Positions 29,756-40,883 of a stretch of DNA of 64,000 nucleotides are shown piece after piece. The notes below the pieces were generated by a model that saw nothing but the letters and a program-made list of their open reading frames with translations, had not been told where the DNA came from and did not search any database. The position numbers were made by a program, and so were the translations under genes. The DNA is from Crossiella sp. CA-258035. GTDB taxonomy: Bacteria; Actinomycetota; Actinomycetes; Mycobacteriales; Pseudonocardiaceae. Each line of letters opens with the position of its first letter. The first letter of the stretch is position 1. The DNA lies in assembly GCF_030064675.1 (NCBI RefSeq), contig NZ_CP116413.1, forward strand, positions 467,001-531,000, given 5' to 3'.

Positions 29756-31675
29756 TTACACAGCCGCCTTGGCCTGGAAGAACGCGCGCAGGCCCTCGTG
29801 CGCGTCGCCGTAGTCCTCGGTGAAGTTGGTGATCGCGAACTTCAGCGGCGCGCCCTCGGCGAACTCGATGGTCAGGTAGCCGACCGTGCGCTTGCGGCTG
29901 AACGAGCCGCCGGAGACCTCGGCCAACGGGATCCAGTCCGCGCCCTTGACCTCGCGCAGCGCCGGATAGCCGCGTTCGGTGAGCAGCGCGATCCGCTTGC
30001 GCTCCATGCGTTCCGAGCCGCCGATCAGCCCGCCGAACCCGCGTTTGAACCACACCCAGCGGGACAGCGGCAGCACCAGCAGCCCGCTGCCGTAGACCAG
30101 CAGGTCCTTGGGGGCGCGCCCCAGCTGCAGCGAACTGAACACGCCGACCAGCGGCGGCTCGGTGTCCTCGACCTCTTCTTCCGGGTCGAGGTGGCAGACG
30201 AACTGCGGCGGCACGCCCAGGGCTTGCAGGTTGCGGCCCAGCGCGTCCACCAGGTTCCGGTCGGCCACCGCGGGCCCGGTCAGCCGGGTCGCGTCGAAGC
30301 GCCGCCCGTCGGACAGGCGCACCTGCCAGGGTCCGCCCCAGTCGAGCTGGTGGTAGGCCCGCCCGGACTCCAGCAGCGCGGTGACCACGGTGTCCGCGAG
30401 CAACTCGGCGACCACCTCCTCATCGGTCGCGCCCGGCCAGCGCACCGGCTCGGCCAGCTCGGCCACCTGGCCGCGGCGCAGCGCCTGCACCACCTCGCCG
30501 ATCGCGCCGGTGCGGCCGAGTCCGCTGTCCAGCACGGCCTTGGCCAGTAGCCCGGCCCCGTGCCGGGCCTCGGCCGCCGCGGCCAGCCGCACGATGTCCG
30601 CCCAGCTGGCCCTCGGGCCCAGCTCGCGGGCGATCAGCTCGGACTCCAGCGCGGGCACCGTGGTCCTCGGGTCGGTGAGCAGCGCCCAGGCCGGGCGGGC
30701 GTCGGCCTCGAATGCCTGCTCCTCGACCTCGGCGATCGCGGCCAGCCTGCGCCGCATCGAGGGGTGGCTGTCGAAGGCCGACTCCGGCTGGCTGTCCAGC
30801 ACCTGCTCGACCAGGTCGGCCAGCCAGTCCCGCTGGGCCGGGTGCACCAGGAAGGAGTGGAAGCCCAGCAACAGGTCCGGCGTGCGGTCGGCCTGGATGG
30901 CCAGCCGCGCGTACCTGCGGTTGAACGCCTCCCAGGCCGGACCGAGCGTGCTGATCGCGCGCAGCGCGTTCGCCGCCGCGTCCCGGCCCGCGGTGGCCAC
31001 CATCACCCGGTCCGCCTGGAGCTCCTGGGCGCGGGTCGCGGCCTTGGCCACCAGCGCGTACAGCCGGGCGTAGCGGTCGAGCACCCAGCGCACCGGGCCG
31101 CGGTCCAGCCGGTCGACCGTGCGCTCCAGCGCCTCCGCGCCCCGGTAGGTGACCGCGGCCAGCCTGGTGTGCCCCCGGCCGTAGTGGCCGAGCTCGTGCG
31201 CGAGCACCGCGCGCAGCTCGGCCACGGTCAGCCCGGCCAGCAGCGGCAGGCCGATCATCAGATAGCGCTTGCCCGCGCGCAGGCCGAGCAGCTTGGTGTC
31301 CTCCCGCACGGCCGCGTTGACCTCGCCGATCAGCGTGATCTCATCCGGCGGCCTGGTCCCGGCCAGCTCGGCCAGCTCCGCCACCGCGTGCCACAGCTCG
31401 GGCTGGTCCCGCCGGGTCAGCTTCGGCCCGCTCGGCACGGCCAGCCGCGTGTTCAGTGCGCTGACCAGCGCGAACCCCAGGGCGATCAGCACGCCGAGGC
31501 CGATCAGCGCGATCTGCGCGCCCGGCCGCCCGCCCAGTGCGACGCCCGCCGCCACCCCGCCCGCGCCCACGCCCACGCCCACGAACGGGAACGCCAGCAG
31601 CAGCGTCACCGACAGTCCGGCTCGAAAAGCAGCATGCACCCGGCGGAGTCTGGCCCTCACCTTTTCGGGGGACAA
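29756..31675 (-). CDS. M48-family zinc metalloprotease with long C-terminal domain (copy 1)
   Basis: 639 residues if the TTG at 31675 is used; GTG at 31660 is a close alternative and neither site is strong. Membrane helices near residues 20-75, then VLAHELGHYGRGHTRLAAV (HExxH) and KAATRAQELQADRVMV. The C-terminal 320 residues follow the same order of blocks as copy 2 (DSHPSMRRRLAAIAEVE, LGPRASWADIVRLAAAAEA, FFQAKAAV at the end). A tandem duplicate pair between psd and moeA, absent from the mycobacterial version of this cluster as I recall it. Confidence 0.88.
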   Translation of the reverse strand: MSPEKVRARLRRVHAAFRAGLSVTLLLAFPFVGVGVGAGGVAAGVALGGRPGAQIALIGLGVLIALGFALVSALNTRLAVPSGPKLTRRDQPELWHAVAELAELAGTRPPDEITLIGEVNAAVREDTKLLGLRAGKRYLMIGLPLLAGLTVAELRAVLAHELGHYGRGHTRLAAVTYRGAEALERTVDRLDRGPVRWVLDRYARLYALVAKAATRAQELQADRVMVATAGRDAAANALRAISTLGPAWEAFNRRYARLAIQADRTPDLLLGFHSFLVHPAQRDWLADLVEQVLDSQPESAFDSHPSMRRRLAAIAEVEEQAFEADARPAWALLTDPRTTVPALESELIARELGPRASWADIVRLAAAAEARHGAGLLAKAVLDSGLGRTGAIGEVVQALRRGQVAELAEPVRWPGATDEEVVAELLADTVVTALLESGRAYHQLDWGGPWQVRLSDGRRFDATRLTGPAVADRNLVDALGRNLQALGVPPQFVCHLDPEEEVEDTEPPLVGVFSSLQLGRAPKDLLVYGSGLLVLPLSRWVWFKRGFGGLIGGSERMERKRIALLTERGYPALREVKGADWIPLAEVSGGSFSRKRTVGYLTIEFAEGAPLKFAITNFTEDYGDAHEGLRAFFQAKAAV

Positions 31676-31694
31676 CCCCGCTGTTAGCAGTCCT

Positions 31695-32912
31695 TTATCT
31701 GGTGAGCACCACGGTCACCGGGTCGCCCGCGGCCAGCTCGGTGACCTCCGTCGGCACGTCGATCAGGCAGTTGGCCTGCGCCATCGCGGAGAGCAGGTGC
31801 GAGCCGGGACCACCGGCCACGGCCACCGTCCCGGTGACCGGGTCGAAGCGGCCCCGGCGGAACTGACGGCGTCCGGCAGGCGCCTTCAGGCCCTCGGTGA
31901 GCACGGCGGTCAGCCGCGGCCGCTCGGTGTCTGCCGCGCCGCGCGCGGCCAGCAGCGCGGGCCGCAGGAAGACCTCGAAGGAGACCAGCGCGCTCACCGG
32001 GTTGCCCGGCAGCGAGACCACCGGCACGCCCCGGTACCAGCCAGCGCCCTGCGGCATGCCGGGCTGCATGGCCACCTTGGTGAACTCCACCCCGTGCCCG
32101 GCCAGCGCGTCCTTGACCACCTCGTAGGCGCCCGCGCTGACCCCGCCGGAGGTCAGCACCAGGTCCACCGTGGACAGGTGCGGGGCCAGCGCGGCGTGGA
32201 AGGCGTCCACGTCGTCGGGCACGAACCGCAGCAGCTCCGGCTGCCCACCGGCCTGGCGCACCGCGGTGGCCAGCATGATCCCGTTGGACTCGTAGATCTC
32301 CCCGTGCCGCAGCGCCCGGCCCGGTTCCACCAGCTCGGAGCCGGTGGACAGGACCAGCACCCTGGGCGGCCGGAACACCGGCAGCGCGGAGACCCCGACC
32401 GCGGCGGCCAGGCCCAGCTCACTCGCGCCCAGCACCGTCCCTGCGGCCAGCACCCTGGTCCCGGCCAGCACGTCCTCCCCGCCGCGGCGGATGTTCGCGC
32501 CCGCCTTGACCTCGCGGTACACCCGCACTCTCGGCATGCCGCCGTCGGTCCACTCGACCTGCACCACCGCGTCCGCGCCGCGCGGCACCGGGGCGCCGGT
32601 CATGATCCGGTGCGCGGTGCCGCCGAGCAGGGACAGCACATCGGTGCGCCCGGCCGGGATGTCCTCGGCGACCAGCAGCTCCACCGGATCGTCCTGGCTG
32701 GCCCCGGCCAGCTCGCCGGAGTGCACCGCGTAGCCGTCCATCGCCGAGTTGTCGAAGGGCGGCAGCGGCACCGGGGACAGCAGCTCCTCGGCCAGCACCA
32801 GGTCCAGGCAGTCGGCCAGCGGACGGCGCTCCACCGGGGTGGTGCCCAGCAGGGAGCAGACCCTGGCCTTGTGCGCCTCGACCTCGACCAGGGCTGCGGA
32901 TGACGTGCTCAC
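31695..32912 (-). CDS. moeA: Molybdopterin molybdenumtransferase MoeA
   Basis: 405 residues from GTG at 32912, with AAGGA about 10 bases upstream; the longer open frame is a shadow of the AIM24 gene. MoeA inserts molybdate into adenylylated molybdopterin. Seen: PLPPFDNSAMDGYAV, HRIMTGAPVPRGADAVVQVE, GANIRRGGEDV, VLVLSTGSELVEPG, LVLTSGGVSAGAYEVVKDAL and VVSLPGNPVSALVSFE. C-terminal domain IV is present. Divergent from AIM24 with 54 bases between. Confidence 0.94.
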   Translation of the reverse strand: MSTSSAALVEVEAHKARVCSLLGTTPVERRPLADCLDLVLAEELLSPVPLPPFDNSAMDGYAVHSGELAGASQDDPVELLVAEDIPAGRTDVLSLLGGTAHRIMTGAPVPRGADAVVQVEWTDGGMPRVRVYREVKAGANIRRGGEDVLAGTRVLAAGTVLGASELGLAAAVGVSALPVFRPPRVLVLSTGSELVEPGRALRHGEIYESNGIMLATAVRQAGGQPELLRFVPDDVDAFHAALAPHLSTVDLVLTSGGVSAGAYEVVKDALAGHGVEFTKVAMQPGMPQGAGWYRGVPVVSLPGNPVSALVSFEVFLRPALLAARGAADTERPRLTAVLTEGLKAPAGRRQFRRGRFDPVTGTVAVAGGPGSHLLSAMAQANCLIDVPTEVTELAAGDPVTVVLTR

Positions 32913-32966
32913 GTGCTCATCCTTACCCTCCGGATCTTCATCCGGCGAGCCGCAACCGGACCATTC

Positions 32967-33668
32967 ATGCCAGACTCGGGAATCGTGCAGGTCCGTACTC
33001 GTCACACCCCCTACTTCGGCGTCGCCCGGTTGTTGCTGGCTCCCGGCGAGGTCGTGCTGGCCGAACCGGGCCGGCTGGTGGCGACCAGCTACGGCATGGC
33101 GATCGACTCCCGCGCCCAGGGCGGTTTCCTGAAGTCGCTGACCAGGGCCGCGCTCGGCAGCGAGGGCCCGGCGGTGGCGCTCTACACCGCGCCCGCGCAG
33201 GGCGGCTGGGTCGACCTGGCGCCGAGCCTGCCCGGCGACCTGCACGTGGTGGAGCTGGACGGCGCGGCGGGCTGGTGCCTGAGCCGCACCTGCTGGCTGG
33301 CCGCCCCGGCCACGGTGCAGTTCGACCCGGAGTGGTCCGGGCTGCAAGCGCTCTTCGGCGGCGACGGCGGCTTCCTCACCCACGTGGTCGGCCAGGGCCC
33401 GCTGGTGCTGGCCGCCTGCGGCGCGCTGGAGGTGGTCACGCTCAAGGCCGGTGAGCTGATCACCATGGACCCGGGGCACGTGCTGGCCTACGCCGACACC
33501 GTGCAGGTCCGGCTGCGCGCGGCCACCCACAACGGCAGCCAGTCCATCCGCACCGGCGAGGGCCTGGTGTTCGACTTCGCCGGGCCGGGCGAGGTGCTCG
33601 CGCAGAGCCGCGACCCGAGGGGCATGGCGAGCTGGTTGCGTGGTGCCGCAACGGTTTCCCGCGGTTGA
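32967..33668 (+). CDS. AIM24/TIGR00266-family protein
   Basis: 233 residues from ATG at 32967. AIM24 proteins are beta-rich TRAP-like folds of unknown biochemical role. Family blocks seen: VQVRTRHTPYFGVARLLL, AQGGFLKSLTRAALGSEG, DLAPSLPGDLHVVEL, WCLSRTCWLAAPATVQFD, GPLVLAACGALEVVTLKAGE and TMDPGHVLAYADTVQV. No signal peptide. It stands alone between moeA and a cold-shock gene. Confidence 0.85.
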   Translation: MPDSGIVQVRTRHTPYFGVARLLLAPGEVVLAEPGRLVATSYGMAIDSRAQGGFLKSLTRAALGSEGPAVALYTAPAQGGWVDLAPSLPGDLHVVELDGAAGWCLSRTCWLAAPATVQFDPEWSGLQALFGGDGGFLTHVVGQGPLVLAACGALEVVTLKAGELITMDPGHVLAYADTVQVRLRAATHNGSQSIRTGEGLVFDFAGPGEVLAQSRDPRGMASWLRGAATVSRG

Positions 33669-33747
33669 GCCCGGTTTTCTGCCGCTGACTTTTGCCGGTC
33701 CGCTCCGGTAGCGTTGGTCGGGTTCAGCGTGTGGCCGGGAGGATCTC

Positions 33748-33954
33748 GTGGCATTGGGCACGGTCAAGTGGTTCAACGCGGAGAAGGGCTACGGCTTCAT
33801 CGCCACCGACGGCGGGGCCGACGTCTTCGTGCACTACTCAGCCATTCAGATGGAGGGCTACCGGTCCCTGAACGAGGGTGACCGGGTCGAGTTCGAGGTC
33901 AAGGCCGGACGCGACGGCAGGCAGCAAGCCGAAGAGGTACGCAAGGCCACCTAG
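33748..33954 (+). CDS. Cold-shock-domain protein (CspA family)
   Basis: 68 residues from GTG with GGGAGGATCTC upstream. Both RNA-binding motifs are intact: KGYGFIAT (RNP1) and DVFVHYSAI (RNP2). Acts as an RNA chaperone. The stop codon lies at the first bases of a 160-bp inverted repeat. Confidence 0.95.
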   Translation: MALGTVKWFNAEKGYGFIATDGGADVFVHYSAIQMEGYRSLNEGDRVEFEVKAGRDGRQQAEEVRKAT

Positions 33955-34113
33955 GTGCCCTCCGGCGGGACTTGCACGCGATCGCCGGGCCCAGGTCGTC
34001 CCTGGCGGCACCGCCGAATCGACCAAGTACGCCCAGTACGAGGCCGCTTCGGCGGCACCGCCAGGAACGACCTGGACTCCGGCGCTCACGCACAAGTCCC
34101 ACCGGAGGGCACC
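33954..34113. repeat. Long imperfect inverted repeat between csp and kinase
   Basis: Outer arms 33954-33974 and 34093-34113 match at 20 of 21 positions; the inner arms 33975-34018 and 34048-34092 continue with a few mismatches, around a 29-base loop (34019-34047). A single long hairpin would form in RNA from either strand. Confidence 0.85.
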
Positions 34114-34134
34114 TGGGCCGCCCGCAACGGCTAG

Positions 34135-37173
<3,039 letters not shown>

Positions 37174-37213
37174 TCCAGCTCCGCTGAGCGGTACCAGCTA
37201 GACAACTGAACAC

Positions 37214-37257
37214 AAAGCAAGCCCCGGTCCACCTGCACTGTGACCGGGGCTTGCTTT
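37214..37257 (+). terminator. Strong intrinsic terminator of groEL
   Basis: Perfect 16-bp arms AAAGCAAGCCCCGGTC (37214-37229) and 37242-37257, 12-base loop, ending in CTTTA. Confidence 0.95.
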
Positions 37258-37309
37258 ATGCCCCAGGCGAGGGGTTGAGCTTTTCGCCTTTCCTCGCAAC
37301 GGAGCGGCC

Positions 37310-37464
37310 GGTCTGGGTGGTTCTGCTTCGACGGCCTGGAAAAAACACACCAGCCCTGTCAAGCGCCCCACCGTCCCAGCCAACCGTCACAAACCGCCGG
37401 GACCGGGGCGCTTGACAGGGCTGGTTTGGTTTTGGAAGGCCGTCGAAGCAGAACCACCCAGACC
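37310..37464. repeat. Long inverted repeat H1 (155 bp)
   Basis: Outer arms 37310-37337 and 37437-37464 are perfect over 28 bases; inner arms 37350-37369 and 37405-37424 perfect over 20 bases; the 12-base segments between them are A-rich versus T-rich and partly pair. Loop 35 bases. Confidence 0.95.
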
Positions 37465-37560
37465 CCGCGGAACCACCCACGCTGCCGCAGGTGCGCCAAC
37501 ACAAACTCGCACTGGTCTGCAACTCATCTCGCCGCCTTTGATCTTCCCCCCTGCTTTGAT

Positions 37561-37644
37561 GGTCTGCCCGTCCGGCGAGGACATTCTTTTATCTTTTGTT
37601 TTAGATCAAAAGCGAAAAGAGTGTCCTCGCCGGACGGGCAGACC
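37561..37644. repeat. Long inverted repeat H2 (84 bp) with AT-rich inner stem
   Basis: Perfect 23-bp arms GGTCTGCCCGTCCGGCGAGG(ACA) at 37561-37583 and 37622-37644. Inside, TCTTTT-N2-CTTTTG pairs with CAAAAG-N2-AAAAGA around TTTTAGAT. So a GC arm carries an AT arm on top. Confidence 0.95.
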
Positions 37645-37733
37645 CCCGGAGGGGTGTGACAAGTCAAAAGCCGGTCGAGCAGGTTGCGGGGCGGGGTTTG
37701 TGTTGCCGACTCAAGACCCAGCGTGCTCGCGAC

Positions 37734-37885
37734 CCTCTCGTCTTCTCCGCACGACCTTCCGACAGCGAACCACATCCCGCCGAGCAGCCGCTGTCGCGCT
37801 GCTTTGCCTTGGCGGCGGCGCCTGTGAGCGTCTGCTCGGCGGGATGCGGTGCGCGGTCTCCAGGCCGTACGGAGAAGACGAGAGG
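37734..37885. repeat. Long imperfect inverted repeat H3 (152 bp)
   Basis: Arms 37734-37787 and 37832-37885 (54 bases each) match at roughly four of five positions, with perfect ends CCTCTCGTCTTCTCCG and CATCCCGCCGAGCAG (one and zero changes). Loop 44 bases. Confidence 0.9.
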
Positions 37886-38026
37886 CCCGCTTTGTGGGGT
37901 TTCAACCCCGGGCTGGGCTGCGCCCTTCCGGGTGGTCTTCCTTCTTGGTGTGACCGCTCGCACCCCGTCTTGCTCTCCGCTCCACCAGGATTGCTCCGTC
38001 CTTGATCACCACTGGAGGGAGCGCCC

Positions 38027-38671
38027 GTGCCGGGCCGCCGTTTCCTAGCCACCTTCCTCACCACCCTGCTGGCCAGCATCACCCTGCTCTTGGGCGCTGC
38101 CTCTCCGGCCCTGGCCGCAGCGCCGTTGGCCTGTGCCGGTTCGTACCTGCCCAACGACAACCGCCTGGGTCCGGAGACGCTGCCCCGGGCCGCCCAGCAC
38201 CCGGTCGGTCGGCTGGTCACCGGCTACAAGCGCTTCGGCCGGTTGGACGCCAACGGGTTCCTGGCCAAGTACTGGGACGGCACTGCCAACAGCTGGAAGT
38301 ACCCGCCGCAGGACGGGTTCCTGTTGCGGCCCGACGGTTCGCCGATCAAGCAGGAGCACCGGCTGCTGCCCGGTTATGAGCTGGACCGCTTCGGTAGTGA
38401 GGGTGGGCAGTTCCTGGCGCCGCTCGGGGCGCACTACAGCCAGCGGGCGTTGCCGCCGCAGAGCCTGTACACCTTCGATCCCGCTTACCGGTGCAACTAC
38501 CACACCTACCGCGTGGTCAAGGAGTTCCGGGTTTGGCAGGGGCTGATCGCGCCCTGGTTCGAGCAGCGGGGGCGGGGCGTGCAGGTCAAGCTGGACCGCG
38601 CGTTGTTGCCGGGGGACGGGTATCTCAACGTGGCCTGGTTGCTCGCCAACGGCTACCTCGTTCGCCGCTGA
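38027..38671 (+). CDS. Secreted TNT-domain protein (putative NAD+ glycohydrolase toxin)
   Basis: 214 residues from GTG with GGAGGGA 6 bases upstream. Signal peptide about 1-29 (ending SPALAAAP). The rest is a TNT (tuberculosis necrotizing toxin) domain: a PRDGF-like YPPQDGFLL, ELDRFGSEGGQFLAP, YSQRALPPQSL, NYHTYRVVKEF and QGLIAPWFEQRGRGVQ. Known TNT domains hydrolyse NAD+ inside target cells. Here it is a stand-alone secreted enzyme with no carrier domain and no recognisable immunity gene beside it. It may act in competition or on extracellular NAD; target is unknown. Confidence 0.88.
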   Translation: MPGRRFLATFLTTLLASITLLLGAASPALAAAPLACAGSYLPNDNRLGPETLPRAAQHPVGRLVTGYKRFGRLDANGFLAKYWDGTANSWKYPPQDGFLLRPDGSPIKQEHRLLPGYELDRFGSEGGQFLAPLGAHYSQRALPPQSLYTFDPAYRCNYHTYRVVKEFRVWQGLIAPWFEQRGRGVQVKLDRALLPGDGYLNVAWLLANGYLVRR

Positions 38672-38685
38672 ACGGTCGATCCGGA

Positions 38686-38701
38686 GAAGGTCTAGACCAC
38701 G
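38686..38701. promoter_or_regulatory. DasR operator (dre site 4) upstream of cutC
   Basis: GAAGGTCTAGACCACG; perfect core GGTCTAGACC (38689-38698), 15 bases before the cutC ATG, where it would cover the promoter. Confidence 0.8.
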
Positions 38702-38715
38702 TTAGGCTGGTCGGC

Positions 38716-39387
38716 ATGACGTTGCTGGAGGTCATCGCGCTGGACGCCCGGGATGCCGAGGCCGCGCAGGCTGGTGGTGCGGATCGGCTGGAGCTGGTCT
38801 CCGGGATGGGCTCCGGGGGGCTGACGCCCAGCGCGGACACGGTGCGCTCGGTGCTGGCGGCGACCGATCTGCCGGTGCGGGTGATGTTGCGGGACGCGGC
38901 GGGGTACGCGCCCGCCGACCTCGATCGGCTGCGGCGGGATGCGGCCGAACTGCGGGCGGTGGGGGCGGCGGAGTTCGTGCTCGGGTTCCTGGACGGCGAC
39001 AGCACTGTTGACCTCGCGGCCTGCCGGGCGTTGCTCGGTGAGCTGGACGGGGCGGCTTGGACCTTTCACCGGGCGCTGGACAACGCGGCGGATCCGGTGG
39101 CGGCCTGGGAGATGGTCGCGGGGCTGGGTTGCGACACGGTGCTCGCGGCGGGGTCCCCAGCGGGAGTCAGCGAGGGGCTGCCGGTGTTGCGCAAGCTCGC
39201 GGACCGGCAGGCGGCGGACGGGCTGGCGGTGCTGGTCGGCGGTGGGCTGAAGCAGCAGCACGTGCCGGAGCTGCTGGCGGCCGGGATCAGCGGGTTCCAC
39301 GTCGGTGGACCGGCTCGCGTCGCGGGCTGGGACACACCGGTGGACCCGGACGCGGTCGCCGGGTGGCGGCGGGTGGTCGACGGCTGA
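38716..39387 (+). CDS. cutC: CutC-family TIM-barrel protein
   Basis: 223 residues from ATG. Family marks: LEVIALDARDAEAAQAGGAD, RLELVSGMGSGGLTPS, VRVMLRDAAGY, AEFVLGFLDGDSTVD, TFHRALDNAAD, DTVLAAGSPAGVSEG and LVGGGLKQQHVPELL. CutC is named for copper homeostasis, but that role is weakly supported in bacteria. Here it sits under a dre operator and 206 bases before a sugar ABC operon, so a role in amino-sugar metabolism is inferred. A strong terminator follows, so it is its own unit. Confidence 0.88.
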   Translation: MTLLEVIALDARDAEAAQAGGADRLELVSGMGSGGLTPSADTVRSVLAATDLPVRVMLRDAAGYAPADLDRLRRDAAELRAVGAAEFVLGFLDGDSTVDLAACRALLGELDGAAWTFHRALDNAADPVAAWEMVAGLGCDTVLAAGSPAGVSEGLPVLRKLADRQAADGLAVLVGGGLKQQHVPELLAAGISGFHVGGPARVAGWDTPVDPDAVAGWRRVVDG

Positions 39388-39410
39388 CCCGCTGCCGGCA
39401 GAACTGCCAC

Positions 39411-39447
39411 GCGCGCCCGTGGGACGGACCTCGTCCCGCGGGCGCGC
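39411..39447 (+). terminator. Intrinsic terminator after cutC
   Basis: GCGCGCCCGTGGGACG (39411-39426) pairs along 16 bases with 39432-39447 with one G-U, 5-base loop. Confidence 0.85.
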
Positions 39448-39478
39448 TGTCGTTGCTGGGCCGGTTCCGGGTAATTGG

Positions 39479-39494
39479 GATGGTCTAGACCCTT
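39479..39494. promoter_or_regulatory. DasR operator (dre site 5) at the second sugar operon promoter
   Basis: GATGGTCTAGACCCTT; perfect core GGTCTAGACC at 39482-39491. It abuts a possible -35 TTGTTC (39493-39498) with TACCAT 17 bases on (39516-39521). Confidence 0.8.
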
Positions 39495-39542
39495 GTTCGA
39501 GCCTGTTTCGCCCCATACCATCGCCAGCATCCCGTTGCTTCA

Positions 39543-39562
39543 TGCGAAATGTACATTGCGCA
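39543..39562. promoter_or_regulatory. Second palindrome in the promoter of the sugar operon
   Basis: TGCGAAATGTACATTGCGCA, symmetric at 18 of 20 positions with the core AATGTACATT. Lies between dre site 5 and the start codon; unknown factor. Confidence 0.6.
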
Positions 39563-39593
39563 GTATGCAACAACGCCAGGTGTGGAGGTCTCG

Positions 39594-40883
39594 ATGACGG
39601 TCAGACGGCTCGCGGCAGTGGCCGCGCTGGTCGGGCTCGCCACGGTCGGCTGCGCCCCGGTGCAGTCCGGTCCGAGCAACTCGGCCAACGACGCCAAGGA
39701 CGGCACGTTGCGCGTTTGGCTCTTCGACGAGGTCAACCGGGCGCCCAAGGAAGCGGTGGTCAACGAGGCCATCAAGGAGTTCGCCGCCGCCCACGCCGGT
39801 GTCGCCGTCGACGTGCAGTACATCCAGGTCAACAGTAGGGCCGAGCGCTTCAAGGCGGCCTTCAGCGACGCCAAGAGCGCGCCGGACGTGGCCGAGTTCG
39901 GCAACACCGACCTGGCCAACTACGTGGCCGCGGGCGGGTTCGCCGACCTCTCCGGCGACCTCTCCGGCTGGTCGGAGGCGGCCGACTTCGCGCCCAAGAT
40001 CCTGGACACCGGCAAGGTGGACGGCAAGACCTACGGCCTGCCCTGGTTCGTCGGCGTGCGCGCGCTGTACTACCGCACCGACGTCTTCACCGAGCTGGGC
40101 CTGCAACCGCCCAAGACCCTCGCCGAGCTGGCCCCGCTGGCGCGGCAGATCCGCAAGGCCAAGCCCGAGCTGTACGGCATCTCCGTCGGCGGCAAGTACA
40201 CCTACGGCATGCTGCCCTTCGTCTGGTCCGCCGGTGGCGACCTGGCCAAGGCCGAGGGCGGCAAGTTCACCGCCGCGGTGGACAGCGCGCAGAGCCGGGC
40301 CGGGCTGGGCCGCTACGCCGAGCTGATCAGCGAGGACATCTGCCCGCCCTCGGCGTGCGCGCCCAACGGCGGCGACGCCAGCGTGCAGGCATTCGTCTCC
40401 GGCAAGGCCGCGATGACCATCGGCGGCGACTTCAACCGCAAGGCGGTGGAAGCCGGTGCGGTGAAGGGCAAGTTCGCCGTGGTGCCGCTGCCGGGGGAGA
40501 CCGCGGGCTCGGTCGCGCCCGCCTTCGCCGGCGGCAACCTGCTCGGCATCACCCGCTCCACCGAGCGCCGCACCCTGGCCAAGGAGTTCCTGCAGGTGCT
40601 GGCGGGCAAGAAGTACCAGCGCAAGATGTACGCCGCGATGGGCAACCTGCCCACCTTCACCGACGTGCAGCGCGAGGTCTCCGGCAGCGACGAGTTCACC
40701 AAGCCGTTCATCGCCACCCTGGAGGCGGGCACCCGCTTCGTCCCGGTCACCCCGGCCTGGGCCAAGATCGACGCGCAGACCGTGCTGCCCAACATGATCC
40801 AGCAGGTGGTCACCAAGGCCAAGACCGTGGACCAGGCCACCGCCGAGGCGGCCAAGCTGATGAACACGGCCTTCACTTCGTGA
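39594..40883 (+). CDS. Sugar-binding lipoprotein of second CUT1 ABC importer
   Basis: 429 residues from ATG at 39594 with GGAGG 5 bases upstream. Lipobox LATVGCAP. TLRVWLFDEVNRAPKEAVV and PDVAEFGNTDLANYVAAGGF, then FVWSAGGDLAKAEGGKF, PLPGETAGSVAPAFAGG and AGKKYQRKMYAAMGNLPTF are normal family 1 blocks. It differs from DasA in this window except in general fold. The genes behind it encode two permeases and a GH20 hexosaminidase, and a dre site precedes it, so a GlcNAc-type oligosaccharide is the probable ligand. Confidence 0.88.
   Translation: MTVRRLAAVAALVGLATVGCAPVQSGPSNSANDAKDGTLRVWLFDEVNRAPKEAVVNEAIKEFAAAHAGVAVDVQYIQVNSRAERFKAAFSDAKSAPDVAEFGNTDLANYVAAGGFADLSGDLSGWSEAADFAPKILDTGKVDGKTYGLPWFVGVRALYYRTDVFTELGLQPPKTLAELAPLARQIRKAKPELYGISVGGKYTYGMLPFVWSAGGDLAKAEGGKFTAAVDSAQSRAGLGRYAELISEDICPPSACAPNGGDASVQAFVSGKAAMTIGGDFNRKAVEAGAVKGKFAVVPLPGETAGSVAPAFAGGNLLGITRSTERRTLAKEFLQVLAGKKYQRKMYAAMGNLPTFTDVQREVSGSDEFTKPFIATLEAGTRFVPVTPAWAKIDAQTVLPNMIQQVVTKAKTVDQATAEAAKLMNTAFTS

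Larger units (their letters stand above)
37174..38026. other. 853-bp gene-free region built of a terminator and three long inverted repeats
   Basis: No credible gene: open frames here are the two strands of hairpin arms, with no ribosome binding sites or conserved protein content. Runs of A/T (for example around 37338-37350 and 37584-37621) make it locally AT-richer than the flanks. Sub-elements are listed separately. Confidence 0.8.

Noticed and set aside
37310..37885. CRISPR array or integron attC cluster
   Set aside because: Arms do not repeat between units and there is no constant repeat with spacers; no GTTRRRY ends and no integrase gene.
37412..38048. Open frames of 80-200 residues in the hairpin region
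   Set aside because: Their sequences are the two sides of palindromes, without start sites or known domains.
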